NCBI RefSeq assembly: GCF_003479425.1 | Contig: NZ_QUHC01000007.1 | Span: 62,001 to 126,000 of the forward strand | Length of the DNA: 64,000 nt | Direction: 5' to 3' | Source: Odoribacter sp. AF15-53 | GTDB lineage: Bacteria > Bacteroidota > Bacteroidia > Bacteroidales > Marinifilaceae | In this document: one piece after another, positions 8,888 to 17,191 of the stretch | Layout of the letters: each line of letters starts with the position of its first letter | Position numbering within the stretch: position 1 is the stretch's first letter | Notes under the pieces: model-generated | Database searches by the model: none | What the model saw: the letters and a program-made list of their open reading frames with translations, nothing else | Told to the model about the DNA's origin: nothing | Program-made: the position numbers and the translations under genes

Positions 8888-10386
8888 TGAATAAAGAACA
8901 TGTTATGAAGAAAATAGGTATGTTTTTCATCACGGTAATCGTCGTGTTGGTTACCGGATGTTACGAGGATAAAGGAAATTATGATTATAAAGAGATGCCG
9001 AAAGTGTCGGTAGACGGGCTTGAAAGTAGTTATAACGTGTACGTGGGAGATCTTTTCGTGGTTAAGCCCGAGGTGGCTTGGGAAAATGGAGAACCGGAAA
9101 ATCTTTCTTATGCATGGAGAGTGAATAATGTTGTCATTTCGGAGAAAAAAGATCTGGATTTTACAGTCGGTGGTATTCCCGTGAAGGCCGGGTTGTATGC
9201 CGAGTACACGATTAAAGATGAAGATACGGGCGTGGAGCATATTTTCCCGTTCCGGGTTTCTGTCTTCTCCACGTTTTATTCCGGTTGGATGTTACTGGCG
9301 GATAAGGGAAGTACATCCGAGTTGTCGTACGTGCGGGATGACGGGGAGTTATTCCCGGATGTCTATAAGCTGGTCAACGGGAATGATTTGTCGGGAGGGG
9401 CATACGCGCTTATGGAGCATTGGTTGCCTTGGTCGGAGGAGATTGGACAGATTTTCGTGGCTTGTCAGGACGGGGCCGATTATTCGGTGGAAATTGACGG
9501 GAATAGTTTTGAAAAAATGGTGGCGACGAAAGACGAGTTCGTGGGGGAACGCCCTGCAAACTTTAAGCCGATGAGCATGAAATGCGTGGCAAATTATGAT
9601 TATTTGGTAAGTAACGGGAAATTGTACGTTCGATATATCGAATCTACTTATAACGCGCTTTATCAGGACGGTTTGTTTCCGAATTTCCCGTATCCGGGTG
9701 ATTACGAATTGACAGGATGGGGAATGCGAGGTAATCTGGTGTTTAGTAACGATATTATCTATTTTGATAAAAAGTCTTCAAGTTATCTTTTGGCCCGGAA
9801 TGGGGAGTTATCACGGTTTGATTACACGAATGATTCGGAAAAGGCGTTTAAACCTTCGGACATGGGGAAGACGGTTCTGGACGGGGGAGCGATCTCCACG
9901 GGAACACCTACTGACGAGTTTCTTACTATTTTGAAAGATAATAATGAGAACCGGGTGTATGTACAGAAGTTTAAGTTTTCGGGATGGGGAGCCAAAAAGT
10001 ACACGTCCCAGTCGGAAGTGGAATTTCCAGATCCCTCGATTATCGGGGAGGAGACGAAGTTTGCCGTTTGTCAGAATCGTCCTTACGTGTACATCGCTTC
10101 GGGAAACGTGTTGTATGTCTACAATCACAAGGATAATAGCTTGAAACCTTTGCGTTCTGATTTTGGACGGAAGATATTGGATATAGCATGTTGTCCCACG
10201 AATTTTGAACGTCTTGGAGTCGTGCTGGTAAATGCCGGTGATGCTTCGAAAAGTGACTTCATGGAACTGGATGTTTCTGTTGTGGGAGGAGGAAAGACGG
10301 TCGAGGGAATGGAACATCTTGGCAAATTCGGGCCTGTCGTGGATATCGTTTACAAGGTCGGGAATCAGTGGGATGTACCCTATTAA
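8887..10386 (+). CDS. PKD-like family lipoprotein, locus 1
   Basis: 499-residue lipoprotein; lipobox LVTGC (Cys25), followed by YEDKGNYDYKEMPKVSV, which is characteristic of the PKD-like lipoproteins of SusCD loci. An immunoglobulin/PKD-type region covers about 45-135, followed by a beta-rich, propeller-like remainder. The start used gives a 1-base overlap with the DUF4843 gene; ATG 8905 (MKKIGMFF) is an equally good start. Probably a surface ligand-binding subunit. A homologue sits in locus 3 (49180) and a remnant at 53335. Locus 2 lacks it. Confidence 0.82.
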   Translation: MNKEHVMKKIGMFFITVIVVLVTGCYEDKGNYDYKEMPKVSVDGLESSYNVYVGDLFVVKPEVAWENGEPENLSYAWRVNNVVISEKKDLDFTVGGIPVKAGLYAEYTIKDEDTGVEHIFPFRVSVFSTFYSGWMLLADKGSTSELSYVRDDGELFPDVYKLVNGNDLSGGAYALMEHWLPWSEEIGQIFVACQDGADYSVEIDGNSFEKMVATKDEFVGERPANFKPMSMKCVANYDYLVSNGKLYVRYIESTYNALYQDGLFPNFPYPGDYELTGWGMRGNLVFSNDIIYFDKKSSSYLLARNGELSRFDYTNDSEKAFKPSDMGKTVLDGGAISTGTPTDEFLTILKDNNENRVYVQKFKFSGWGAKKYTSQSEVEFPDPSIIGEETKFAVCQNRPYVYIASGNVLYVYNHKDNSLKPLRSDFGRKILDIACCPTNFERLGVVLVNAGDASKSDFMELDVSVVGGGKTVEGMEHLGKFGPVVDIVYKVGNQWDVPY

Positions 10387-10445
10387 AAAGGGCGTGTAAA
10401 TTCGGGAGTTCTAAATTCAAGAGATTTGAAATAAAAAATGTAATA

Positions 10446-10478
10446 GGAGACCGTGTGTTGATCGGACGGGCGGTCTCC
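10446..10478 (+). promoter_or_regulatory. Hairpin between PKD-like and tlpA genes
   Basis: Perfect 8-bp inverted repeat GGAGACCG (10446-10453) / CGGTCTCC (10471-10478) with a 17-nt loop, 18 bp before the next ATG. No T run follows, so read-through is possible. It may set the level of the distal thioredoxin genes. Confidence 0.45.
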
Positions 10479-10495
10479 ATTAAAATGTATGGTCA

Positions 10496-11626
10496 ATGAA
10501 ATTATTAATATACGTGTTGTTGCTTGGGAGCCTAGTGATGAATGCTTGTCGGCATGCTGAACCCGGAAGTTTCACGATTACCGGGGAAATGAAGGGATTG
10601 CCGGAAGGTATGGTGAAGTTATACACGAATCCTCCAAGTAATTTGTTATTGGATAGTTGCGAGATTAAAGACGGGAAATACTTTTTAAAAGGGAGCATTT
10701 CTCAGGCTCAATCCGGTTTGTTATTTTTTGATATGAAGCCGGAATACCAGACTTTGGGGGCTTCGATGGTTTCTATTTTTATAGAACCGCAGGACATGAA
10801 GGTGTACAGCGAATTGAAGAACGTGAAGAAAACGTTGAAGATCACGTCGGCACCGATTAACGAGGCGATCGGGATGTACAATGATTATTTAAATTCGTTA
10901 CCGGAGAAGAAACAGGTGTCAGAACTGAACGGGAAGATTCAGGTTGCCTTTTCCGAAGCCCGGATGGATGAGGTTCGCGTGTTGAGCCGGGCAAGGGATT
11001 CTTTGCAGATGGTGTTGATAGATCGTTTGTTCGCGCATGATCCGCAAGCAACTAGAAGCCCTGCCGCGGCCTATCTGGTATCCCAGTTGGCGGCTTCCCT
11101 TGATGTGCAGCAACGAGGGGAAATTGTCGAGAAGTTTGATACGGCGTTGACCGATTCATATTATTTAAACGGGATGCAGGAAAGCGTGGAACGGGAGAGA
11201 GCGTTGCAACCGGGAAAGCCTTTTCCTGATTTTCGGGTGTTTGACAAGGAGGGTAAAGAGTATACTTTAGCTGATTTCCGGGGTAAGTACCTGTTCGTCG
11301 AGTTTAGTGCTTCTTGGTGTGGTTGGTGTAAAAAGGAGATTCCTTTTATCCGAAAAGCATATCACGCGCTAAAGGATAAAAATATAACCTTTGTTACCTT
11401 GATGATGGATGACAAGAAAGAGGCTTGGTTACACGAGATTGAGGCGTTTGATATCGAGTGGCTTAGTTTGTCGGATTTGAAGGGGATGAGAAATAGTCCG
11501 TTGACAAAAGCCTATAATTTAGGAGGGATTCCGGACTCGTTCGTGGTTGATTCGGAAGGGCGGATCGTATGTCGGGATTTGAGGGGAGACGAGGTATTGG
11601 AGAGGTTGTCTGCATTGTGTAATTAA
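10496..11626 (+). CDS. TlpA-like thiol-disulfide protein with DUF4369 (CGWC), locus 1
   Basis: 376-residue lipoprotein (lipobox MNAC, Cys18). A DUF4369 domain fills about 25-115, a helical linker 120-235, and a TlpA/AhpC-type thioredoxin domain about 240-376. The active site is WCGWCK with cysteines at 275 and 278; the usual CGPC proline is replaced by Trp. The cis-Pro loop is present (GGIPDSF). Acts in the periplasm on thiols/disulfides; electron donor unknown. First of three thioredoxin-fold genes; 12 bp separate it from the next. A close relative with the same motif is at 12739. Confidence 0.88.
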   Translation: MKLLIYVLLLGSLVMNACRHAEPGSFTITGEMKGLPEGMVKLYTNPPSNLLLDSCEIKDGKYFLKGSISQAQSGLLFFDMKPEYQTLGASMVSIFIEPQDMKVYSELKNVKKTLKITSAPINEAIGMYNDYLNSLPEKKQVSELNGKIQVAFSEARMDEVRVLSRARDSLQMVLIDRLFAHDPQATRSPAAAYLVSQLAASLDVQQRGEIVEKFDTALTDSYYLNGMQESVERERALQPGKPFPDFRVFDKEGKEYTLADFRGKYLFVEFSASWCGWCKKEIPFIRKAYHALKDKNITFVTLMMDDKKEAWLHEIEAFDIEWLSLSDLKGMRNSPLTKAYNLGGIPDSFVVDSEGRIVCRDLRGDEVLERLSALCN

Positions 11627-11638
11627 TTGAAATGAATC

Positions 11639-12742
11639 ATGTATAAAATATTAATCGGTATATTTTTGTCCGTCTTGTGTTTACGAGCGGAGTGTCAGAT
11701 GCGTTTTGAAGAGGGAAGTTTCACGAGTGTCTTGGAAAAGGCAAAACAAGAGAAGCGGATGGTATTCGTGGATTGTTATACCAGTTGGTGCGGGCCGTGT
11801 AAACTGATGTTGCAGGATGTATTTAGCCGGGAAGATGTCGGGCAATTTATGAATGCGCGTTTCGTGAATTTAAAATTGGATATGGAGAAAGGTGAGGGGC
11901 CGGAATTGGCACGGAAGTATCAGGTTAAAGTTTATCCGACTTTCTTGATATTAAACGAGAACGGGGAGGTGATTCACCGGATGGTAGGGGGAATGAAAGT
12001 GGAGGATTTTTTGCAAAACGTGCAGGATGGCACGGGGGAATATTCTTTGTATTCTTATGAAAAGAGATACGCTGGTGGGGAACGTGATTCGCGGTTCGTG
12101 TATAAATACATTGAGACGCTTTCCAAAGCTTTTATGAAAGAACGGATGGAGCAGGTATTACACGAGTACTGGGCGACATTGGCAAATCAGGAAAAGAGTA
12201 ATCGGGAAAATTGGTCGCTGGTGAAACGCTTCGTACGTGACCCGTTGTTGCCGGAGTACGAGTATCTTTTAGAGCATAAAGGGGATTTCGAAGCTGTTGT
12301 CGGGAAAGAGAACGTGGATCGCAAAATATATGATGATCTCTATCCCTTGATAGCCAATAATTGTAACGAGATAATTTTTAACGAGAAAGCGGATGCTTCT
12401 CAACTTTTAGCGTCATATAAAAGATGGATTACAATATCGAATATTGAACGCGGGGATTATTTGTCGGATATCGTGGATTTCACGGAAGCTTTCTTGGCGG
12501 ATGATTTGAAGAAAGCGTTGAAGATGTATGATAAGAAATTTGCTCTATTGGATAATGATGCTCGTTTTAGTGCTACCTTGCAGTTGAATTGCATGTTGCT
12601 TCGTAAAGGGGATGCCCGAACGTGTAAGCGTGGTTTGGATTCGATATTGAAAACAATGAAGGCTTGCGGGTGGTCGGAGGAAAACCCGATGTTTGCTTCA
12701 GTGATTTCCGGATTGAAAGATAAATTAAAAGATAAAAAATGA
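11639..12742 (+). CDS. Thioredoxin-family protein (CGPC) with long C-terminal extension, locus 1
   Basis: 367-residue exported protein. A signal peptide is followed directly by a thioredoxin domain (about 20-130) with TSWCGPCK (cysteines 51 and 54) and the cis-Pro in VYPTFL. The remaining ~230 residues are helical and not recognised. Architecture, length and active-site position match the protein at 22924 in locus 2, so the two are orthologous parts of parallel loci. The TGA overlaps the ATG of the next gene (ATGA, 12739-12742), so translation is coupled. Confidence 0.86.
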   Translation: MYKILIGIFLSVLCLRAECQMRFEEGSFTSVLEKAKQEKRMVFVDCYTSWCGPCKLMLQDVFSREDVGQFMNARFVNLKLDMEKGEGPELARKYQVKVYPTFLILNENGEVIHRMVGGMKVEDFLQNVQDGTGEYSLYSYEKRYAGGERDSRFVYKYIETLSKAFMKERMEQVLHEYWATLANQEKSNRENWSLVKRFVRDPLLPEYEYLLEHKGDFEAVVGKENVDRKIYDDLYPLIANNCNEIIFNEKADASQLLASYKRWITISNIERGDYLSDIVDFTEAFLADDLKKALKMYDKKFALLDNDARFSATLQLNCMLLRKGDARTCKRGLDSILKTMKACGWSEENPMFASVISGLKDKLKDKK

Positions 12743-13845
12743 TGAATAGGTTATTGATTTTATTGGCAGGATGTTTATTCTGTTTTTCTTGCGCATCCCG
12801 GACGGATGGTTTTAAGGTGAAAATGCATTTGGGGAATGCTCCGGATTGCGAGGTGTTCGTGAGTGAAAGAGTTCCGAACCCAACCCGGTGGTACGTGGAC
12901 ACGTTGGAGTTGAAGGACGGAGAATTGGTTTATACCGGTAAGGTGGATTACCCGCGTCTGGTGTCGTTCGTTTTGAAAAAGGGAGAAGATGATTTCATGG
13001 GATCTTTCAGTATATTTTTGGATAATAGCGAGGTCGACATTCGGGGTGATTTTAATGATTTGAAGAATTTGACAATTAGCGGGAGTAAGGCGAATGACGA
13101 GTTTGTCGCTATCGAGAAAAACGGCCAGAAAGTGATGAAAGAGTATGGAAGAATCGGTTATGAACGTAGTCAGGCTTTCAAAGATAACCGGGCTTTGTAT
13201 GATTCTTTGACAGTACCTTATCAACAGGCTTACGATAAAGTCGTGGAGTATCTTCTTGCACTTCCGGGGTATGCTCGTAGTGAGGTGGCTCCTTATTTTG
13301 TTTCCGAATATATACATGCTGATAATATCCCTTTGATGGAAAAAGCCTTGAGCGCGTTTGATGCCTCGCTGGCTGATAATGCATATCTTGCGAGTTGTCG
13401 GGAGAAATTGGAAAAGGAGAAAAGGGTACAACCCGGCACTCCTGCTTATGATTTCACGCTGGAGGATATCGAGGGAAACGTGTATAAATTATCTGATTTC
13501 CGGGGAAAATACGTGTTGTTGGAATTTAGTGCCTCTTGGTGTGGTTGGTGCAAGTTGGAAATCCCTTTTCTTGAAACCGTGTATAATAACACGAAGGGGA
13601 AGGATTTCGTGATGTTCACGATTAATTTGGATGACGAGCGTGGCAAATGGGAGCAAGACGTGAAACAGCATAATTTGCCCTGGAAGGTGATATCGGATTT
13701 GAGAGCGTTTGAAAGTCCTGTTGCTAGAAATTATAATGTAAGCGGTATTCCTATGATTTATTTGATTGATCCCGACGGGAAGATTAAAGAGAAAGGATTG
13801 CGCCGGGAAGAGATGATAGCGTATATTAACGGGTTGTTTGATTGA
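12739..13845 (+). CDS. TlpA-like thiol-disulfide protein with DUF4369 (CGWC), second copy, locus 1
   Basis: 368 residues, probably a lipoprotein (LAGC at Cys12 or CFSC at Cys18). DUF4369 covers about 25-118, with a helical linker and a C-terminal thioredoxin domain about 232-368 with WCGWCK (cysteines 268 and 271) and cis-Pro in SGIPMIY. It shares the rare CGWC motif and overall plan with the protein at 10496, pointing to a duplication in the locus; the CGPC gene now lies between the copies. Last gene of locus 1; no strong terminator is visible in the following 240 bp. Confidence 0.87.
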   Translation: MMNRLLILLAGCLFCFSCASRTDGFKVKMHLGNAPDCEVFVSERVPNPTRWYVDTLELKDGELVYTGKVDYPRLVSFVLKKGEDDFMGSFSIFLDNSEVDIRGDFNDLKNLTISGSKANDEFVAIEKNGQKVMKEYGRIGYERSQAFKDNRALYDSLTVPYQQAYDKVVEYLLALPGYARSEVAPYFVSEYIHADNIPLMEKALSAFDASLADNAYLASCREKLEKEKRVQPGTPAYDFTLEDIEGNVYKLSDFRGKYVLLEFSASWCGWCKLEIPFLETVYNNTKGKDFVMFTINLDDERGKWEQDVKQHNLPWKVISDLRAFESPVARNYNVSGIPMIYLIDPDGKIKEKGLRREEMIAYINGLFD

Positions 13846-14066
13846 TGCGGTGCTTTTCACCTTCTAAGGAAATCCTCTTGTAATTTCATGATAATCCCCT
13901 TTTTCAATGCTTTTTTCATGTACGATCTTTTTTTGCTATTTTCGGGATAAAGGAAAGATACTGTTGAAGGCTTGTGAGAGGGGGATTATTATTTCAGATT
14001 TAGAGAGGGATACGGGGACGATTTTTGTTTTTCTGTACAAGATTAGTATTTTAGCGAACGTTTTTG

Positions 14067-14074
14067 TACCTTTG
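14067..14074 (+). promoter_or_regulatory. Candidate -7 box for gene at 14093
   Basis: TACCTTTG fits TAnnTTTG. A weak -33 (TTAG, 14043-14046) lies 20 bp upstream. The box is 18 bp before the ATG. Confidence 0.45.
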
Positions 14075-14092
14075 TCGTAGAAGTGGAATGAA

Positions 14093-14473
14093 ATGAAGGC
14101 TTTTTTAAAATATGGCGTGTTGCTGCTTTTGGCGGTTATCTACTTGGCTCAGCGAGTGGATGCACCCCGACATACGTTGAAAGTGATCGGGTTGGAACGT
14201 GTCGTGTCTAACGAGAAAGAAGCCTTGGAGCAGTTGGCGATGCTGACGGCTCAGAACGGAAACGCTTTGCCCGTGAACACGGTGCATGATGGGGTGAATG
14301 TACATCCCAATTTCCGTTACTTGCCTAGAAATAGCTTCTTGGCCCAAGTCGAGGAGCATAATAAAGTAATTCAACCTTATTTCAAGTACGTAGAGAATTA
14401 TTATCGAGACTCTTTCGCGTCAAGGCAGGATGTGGGATATTATGTCTTTGCCTTGCGTGAAATTATTGTATGA
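14093..14473 (+). CDS. Small exported hypothetical protein
   Basis: 126 residues, not recognised. The first ~24 residues look like a signal peptide or anchor (FLKYGVLLLLAVIYLAQRVDA). The rest is soluble with no Cys and no familiar motif. A TAnnTTTG box sits just upstream, so it is probably a separate transcript between loci 1 and 2. A hairpin follows at 14496. Confidence 0.6.
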   Translation: MKAFLKYGVLLLLAVIYLAQRVDAPRHTLKVIGLERVVSNEKEALEQLAMLTAQNGNALPVNTVHDGVNVHPNFRYLPRNSFLAQVEEHNKVIQPYFKYVENYYRDSFASRQDVGYYVFALREIIV

Positions 14474-14495
14474 TTCCGGTTTGTTTATGGGAAAA

Positions 14496-14522
14496 CTTTG
14501 CCTGTTAGTTGACAGGGCAAAG
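14496..14522 (+). terminator. Weak hairpin after hypothetical gene
   Basis: CTTTGCCTGT (14496-14505) pairs with ACAGGGCAAAG (14512-14522) with one bulged base. No T run follows, so termination is uncertain. Confidence 0.35.
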
Positions 14523-14618
14523 CGGTGTTTCACGTGCTGATGTATCGGGACTGGAACACGAGCATGTTGAATGCTTGAATAAATAAATCATTTTTAATCA
14601 TATAATAATAAAAAAGTC

Positions 14619-15152
14619 ATGAGTGAGAATAAATTTGAATATATTGACGATGCGATCTTGAATGTAGATACAGATAAAATTGAGAAAAAGAAAAAGTCTC
14701 CGGTGAAACCGGTGGCGTTGTTAATCCTTGGAGCCGCTATTCTTTGGTACGGGGCGAATTATATAAACACGGCACAGAGCGACACGCTTTCTTCCGTGGT
14801 TATTATGATCGGTTTAGGTATTGCTGCATGGGGAATTGTGGCCTTCTTGGTGAAGAAAGAACGTTACGTGTACAAACCGACAGGCAAATCGTTGAAGAAA
14901 CATAAAGTATACGTTGCAGCCAATCAATCTTCACAATTGTACCAGATCGTGGAACAGAATAAATTTGATGATTTGCAATCATTGACCCGTTCCGGCCAGT
15001 CTAACTTGAGTTTGGAGGTATTCTGTAGCGAGGACGAGCAATACGCGTTGTTGCAAGTGATGGAGTTTGTTCCTTATAACGACGTGCCGATGACTCCCGT
15101 GAAAATATGCGAGGGAACTCACGCGAAGCAAGTGGCTTATTTTCTAAAATAG
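14619..15152 (+). CDS. Hypothetical membrane protein
   Basis: 177 residues, not recognised as a named family. A charged N-terminus (1-30) is followed by two predicted membrane helices (about 31-49, PVALLILGAAILWYGANYI, and about 58-78, SVVIMIGLGIAAWGIVAFLV) and a soluble C-terminal domain of ~95 residues. It is followed by a clear terminator and stands alone between loci 1 and 2. Confidence 0.7.
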   Translation: MSENKFEYIDDAILNVDTDKIEKKKKSPVKPVALLILGAAILWYGANYINTAQSDTLSSVVIMIGLGIAAWGIVAFLVKKERYVYKPTGKSLKKHKVYVAANQSSQLYQIVEQNKFDDLQSLTRSGQSNLSLEVFCSEDEQYALLQVMEFVPYNDVPMTPVKICEGTHAKQVAYFLK

Positions 15153-15173
15153 ACATACTAAAAAACGAGTTTT

Positions 15174-15213
15174 ATGGCCGGGGGATATTTCTTCCGGCCA
15201 TATTGTTTTTTAG
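15174..15213 (+). terminator. Intrinsic terminator after 14619 gene
   Basis: Perfect 8-bp stem ATGGCCGG (15174-15181) / CCGGCCAT (15194-15201), 12-nt loop, then ATTGTTTTTTAG. It separates the hypothetical gene from the locus 2 promoter. Confidence 0.8.
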
Positions 15214-15265
15214 TATTTGGTAGGTTCGGGTATAATAGGGATGCTGAGTTAATGTTTACAACTTG

Positions 15266-15296
15266 TTTGAATATTTCGAAGGAATAGTTATTTTTG
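15266..15296 (+). promoter_or_regulatory. Housekeeping promoter of sigma gene, locus 2
   Basis: TTTG (15266-15269), exactly 19 bp, then TATTTTTG (15289-15296): the best match in the window to the Bacteroidetes -33/-7 consensus. The ATG at 15304 lies 8 bp after the -7 box, predicting a leaderless or near-leaderless mRNA. Confidence 0.7.
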
Positions 15297-15303
15297 TAGC
15301 ATT

Positions 15304-15843
15304 ATGGGTGCTATAATACAGTCGGATAAAGAATTTGAGGCGTTTTTTCGAGAGAATTTTTCTGCCGTGTATGCTTTTATGAAACGCTACACGCAAGATG
15401 ACGAATTGGCTGCAGATTTGGCACAGGAAACATTTATTCGGGTTTTTGAAAGACGAGAAGAGATTGTATCTGTTGATTACGGTAAAGCTTTTTTGTACAC
15501 GGTAGCACGGCATTTGTATTGGAATCATTGCAAGCATCAGCGAGCAATGGAGAACTATTTTGCTCAATTGGACGAGAACGATACGGATGATTATGATTTT
15601 TTGCAGGAAGTTACCCGACAGGAGACGATTCGTATTTTGTATACCGCTATAGATCAATTGCCCCCCCAGAGTCGTCGAGTGATTTTGTTGAATTTGGAAG
15701 GAAAGAATAATAACGAGGTCGCCGGGGAACTGAAGATATCCGTGAACACGGTGAAGTTTTTGAAAAAGTCTGCTTACGAGACGTTAAGAGGTTTATTATC
15801 CAAGAATTACTTCTTTGTTTTGATGTTTCTTTTGGGGGAGTAA
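15304..15843 (+). CDS. ECF sigma factor (FecI-like), locus 2
   Basis: 179-residue ECF sigma factor. Region 2 is about 15-80 (LAADLAQETFIRVFE), region 4 about 115-165 (NNEVAGELKISVNTVKFLKKSAYETLRG). FecR follows after 98 bp and an STN-bearing SusC after that, so it belongs to a trans-envelope signalling set. The start is fixed by the promoter immediately upstream. Confidence 0.93.
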   Translation: MGAIIQSDKEFEAFFRENFSAVYAFMKRYTQDDELAADLAQETFIRVFERREEIVSVDYGKAFLYTVARHLYWNHCKHQRAMENYFAQLDENDTDDYDFLQEVTRQETIRILYTAIDQLPPQSRRVILLNLEGKNNNEVAGELKISVNTVKFLKKSAYETLRGLLSKNYFFVLMFLLGE

Positions 15844-15941
15844 ATGTTAAAAACACTTTTTCTTTGATTTTTTTTTGCGATTTGACCTACCCACTTTTCA
15901 TTTGAAGTAATCTCTATGATAAAAATAACAAATGAAATGAT

Positions 15942-17111
15942 ATGGATTTGTTAAAACATCGATTGGAAATAGCCCGGATGATTGCGGAAGAGTTGACCGA
16001 AACGATTGATGAAAAGGATCGGATCGAGTTGGCACGATGGTTGGAAGAAGATGTTCGACACCGGGTAGAATACGAGAAGATCCGTGAATCTTTGGGTGTG
16101 GAAAATGATGCGTGGAAGGAACAGGAGAAGGGAAGACTATTGATTGATACTCGTTGGAGAATGGTGAAATCCCGTACTATAAGGAAGAAAAAACGGTGGA
16201 TGACGTGGAGCAGATATGCCGCGGCTATTTTAGTTCCTTTGTGTATCGGAGTTATTTGGTTCATGAATAAGGATGAAGGGCGTGAGGTGAAAACTGTTGT
16301 TGTCGCGGAAATCGAACATGGAAGTGCGAAAGCCCGACTTGAACTTGCTGATGGGAGAAAAGTGAATTTGGATCAAGAGACTTGTTTGCAATTGGAAGAG
16401 GTTGACGGGACTAAGATTTTAACCACGGATAATATGGTGAAATATGCCGGACGAGATTCTTTGGCAGCATGTTCTATGGAGATGAAATATAACACGTTGA
16501 TTGTCCCTCGGGGGGGAGAATTTGCGTTGGAATTAATGGATGGGACTCGCGTGTGGTTGAATGCAGAATCAAAATTACGTTACCCGGTCAATTTTGTCGG
16601 TAACGAGCGGAGGGTTGAAATGGCAGGTGAGGTTTATTTTGAAGTGGCGAAGAATGAGGAAAAACCTTTTATCGTGACGGTGAACGGCGTGGATATTTGC
16701 GTGCTGGGAACAAGTTTTAATGTATCGGCTTATCAAGAGCGTGTGATTACAACTTTGGTTGAGGGACGAGTGCGATTGACCCGGGGAAATGAACACGTGG
16801 TTTTGGCTCCTAACGAGCAGGCTGTATGGTCTGGTGATGGTTTTGACGTGAGACAAGTGGATGCTCGTAATTATGTTTTATGGAAGGAGGGTATATTTTA
16901 TTTCGAGGATGTTGATTTGGAGACTATTCTGGACGATATGTCTCGTTGGTATAACGTGAATATTTTTTACGTGAACCCGGCATTGAAAGTCAAGAAATTT
17001 TCGGTCGAGATTAAACGTTACGAGAATATTAATGAGATATTAAGAAGAATAGAACAAACAAAACGTGTGAAATTTGAAATAAAGGATAGGACTATAAACG
17101 TGTACGAATAA
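15942..17111 (+). CDS. FecR family anti-sigma factor, locus 2
   Basis: 389 residues. Cytoplasmic N-terminus to ~88, membrane helix about 90-108 (SRYAAAILVPLCIGVIWFM), periplasmic FecR domain with VPRGGEFALELMDGTRVWLN, GEVYFEVAKNEEKPF and VLGTSFNVSAY, and a C-terminal DUF4974-type domain (WYNVNIFYVNPALKVKKFS). Partner of the sigma factor at 15304; expected to read the STN domain of the SusC at 17192. Confidence 0.93.
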   Translation: MDLLKHRLEIARMIAEELTETIDEKDRIELARWLEEDVRHRVEYEKIRESLGVENDAWKEQEKGRLLIDTRWRMVKSRTIRKKKRWMTWSRYAAAILVPLCIGVIWFMNKDEGREVKTVVVAEIEHGSAKARLELADGRKVNLDQETCLQLEEVDGTKILTTDNMVKYAGRDSLAACSMEMKYNTLIVPRGGEFALELMDGTRVWLNAESKLRYPVNFVGNERRVEMAGEVYFEVAKNEEKPFIVTVNGVDICVLGTSFNVSAYQERVITTLVEGRVRLTRGNEHVVLAPNEQAVWSGDGFDVRQVDARNYVLWKEGIFYFEDVDLETILDDMSRWYNVNIFYVNPALKVKKFSVEIKRYENINEILRRIEQTKRVKFEIKDRTINVYE

Positions 17112-17118
17112 AAAAAGA

Positions 17119-17142
17119 CAGATAACACCCCCATGCTATCTG
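17119..17142 (+). promoter_or_regulatory. Short hairpin in fecR-susC leader, locus 2
   Basis: CAGATA (17119-17124) / TATCTG (17137-17142) with a C-rich 12-nt loop, 50 bp before susC. It is the weakest member of the leader hairpins seen in all four loci. Confidence 0.35.
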
Positions 17143-17191
17143 CCTGAATACATTCAATATTTAATTCAATGTAAAACTCAAGAACAAAGTT

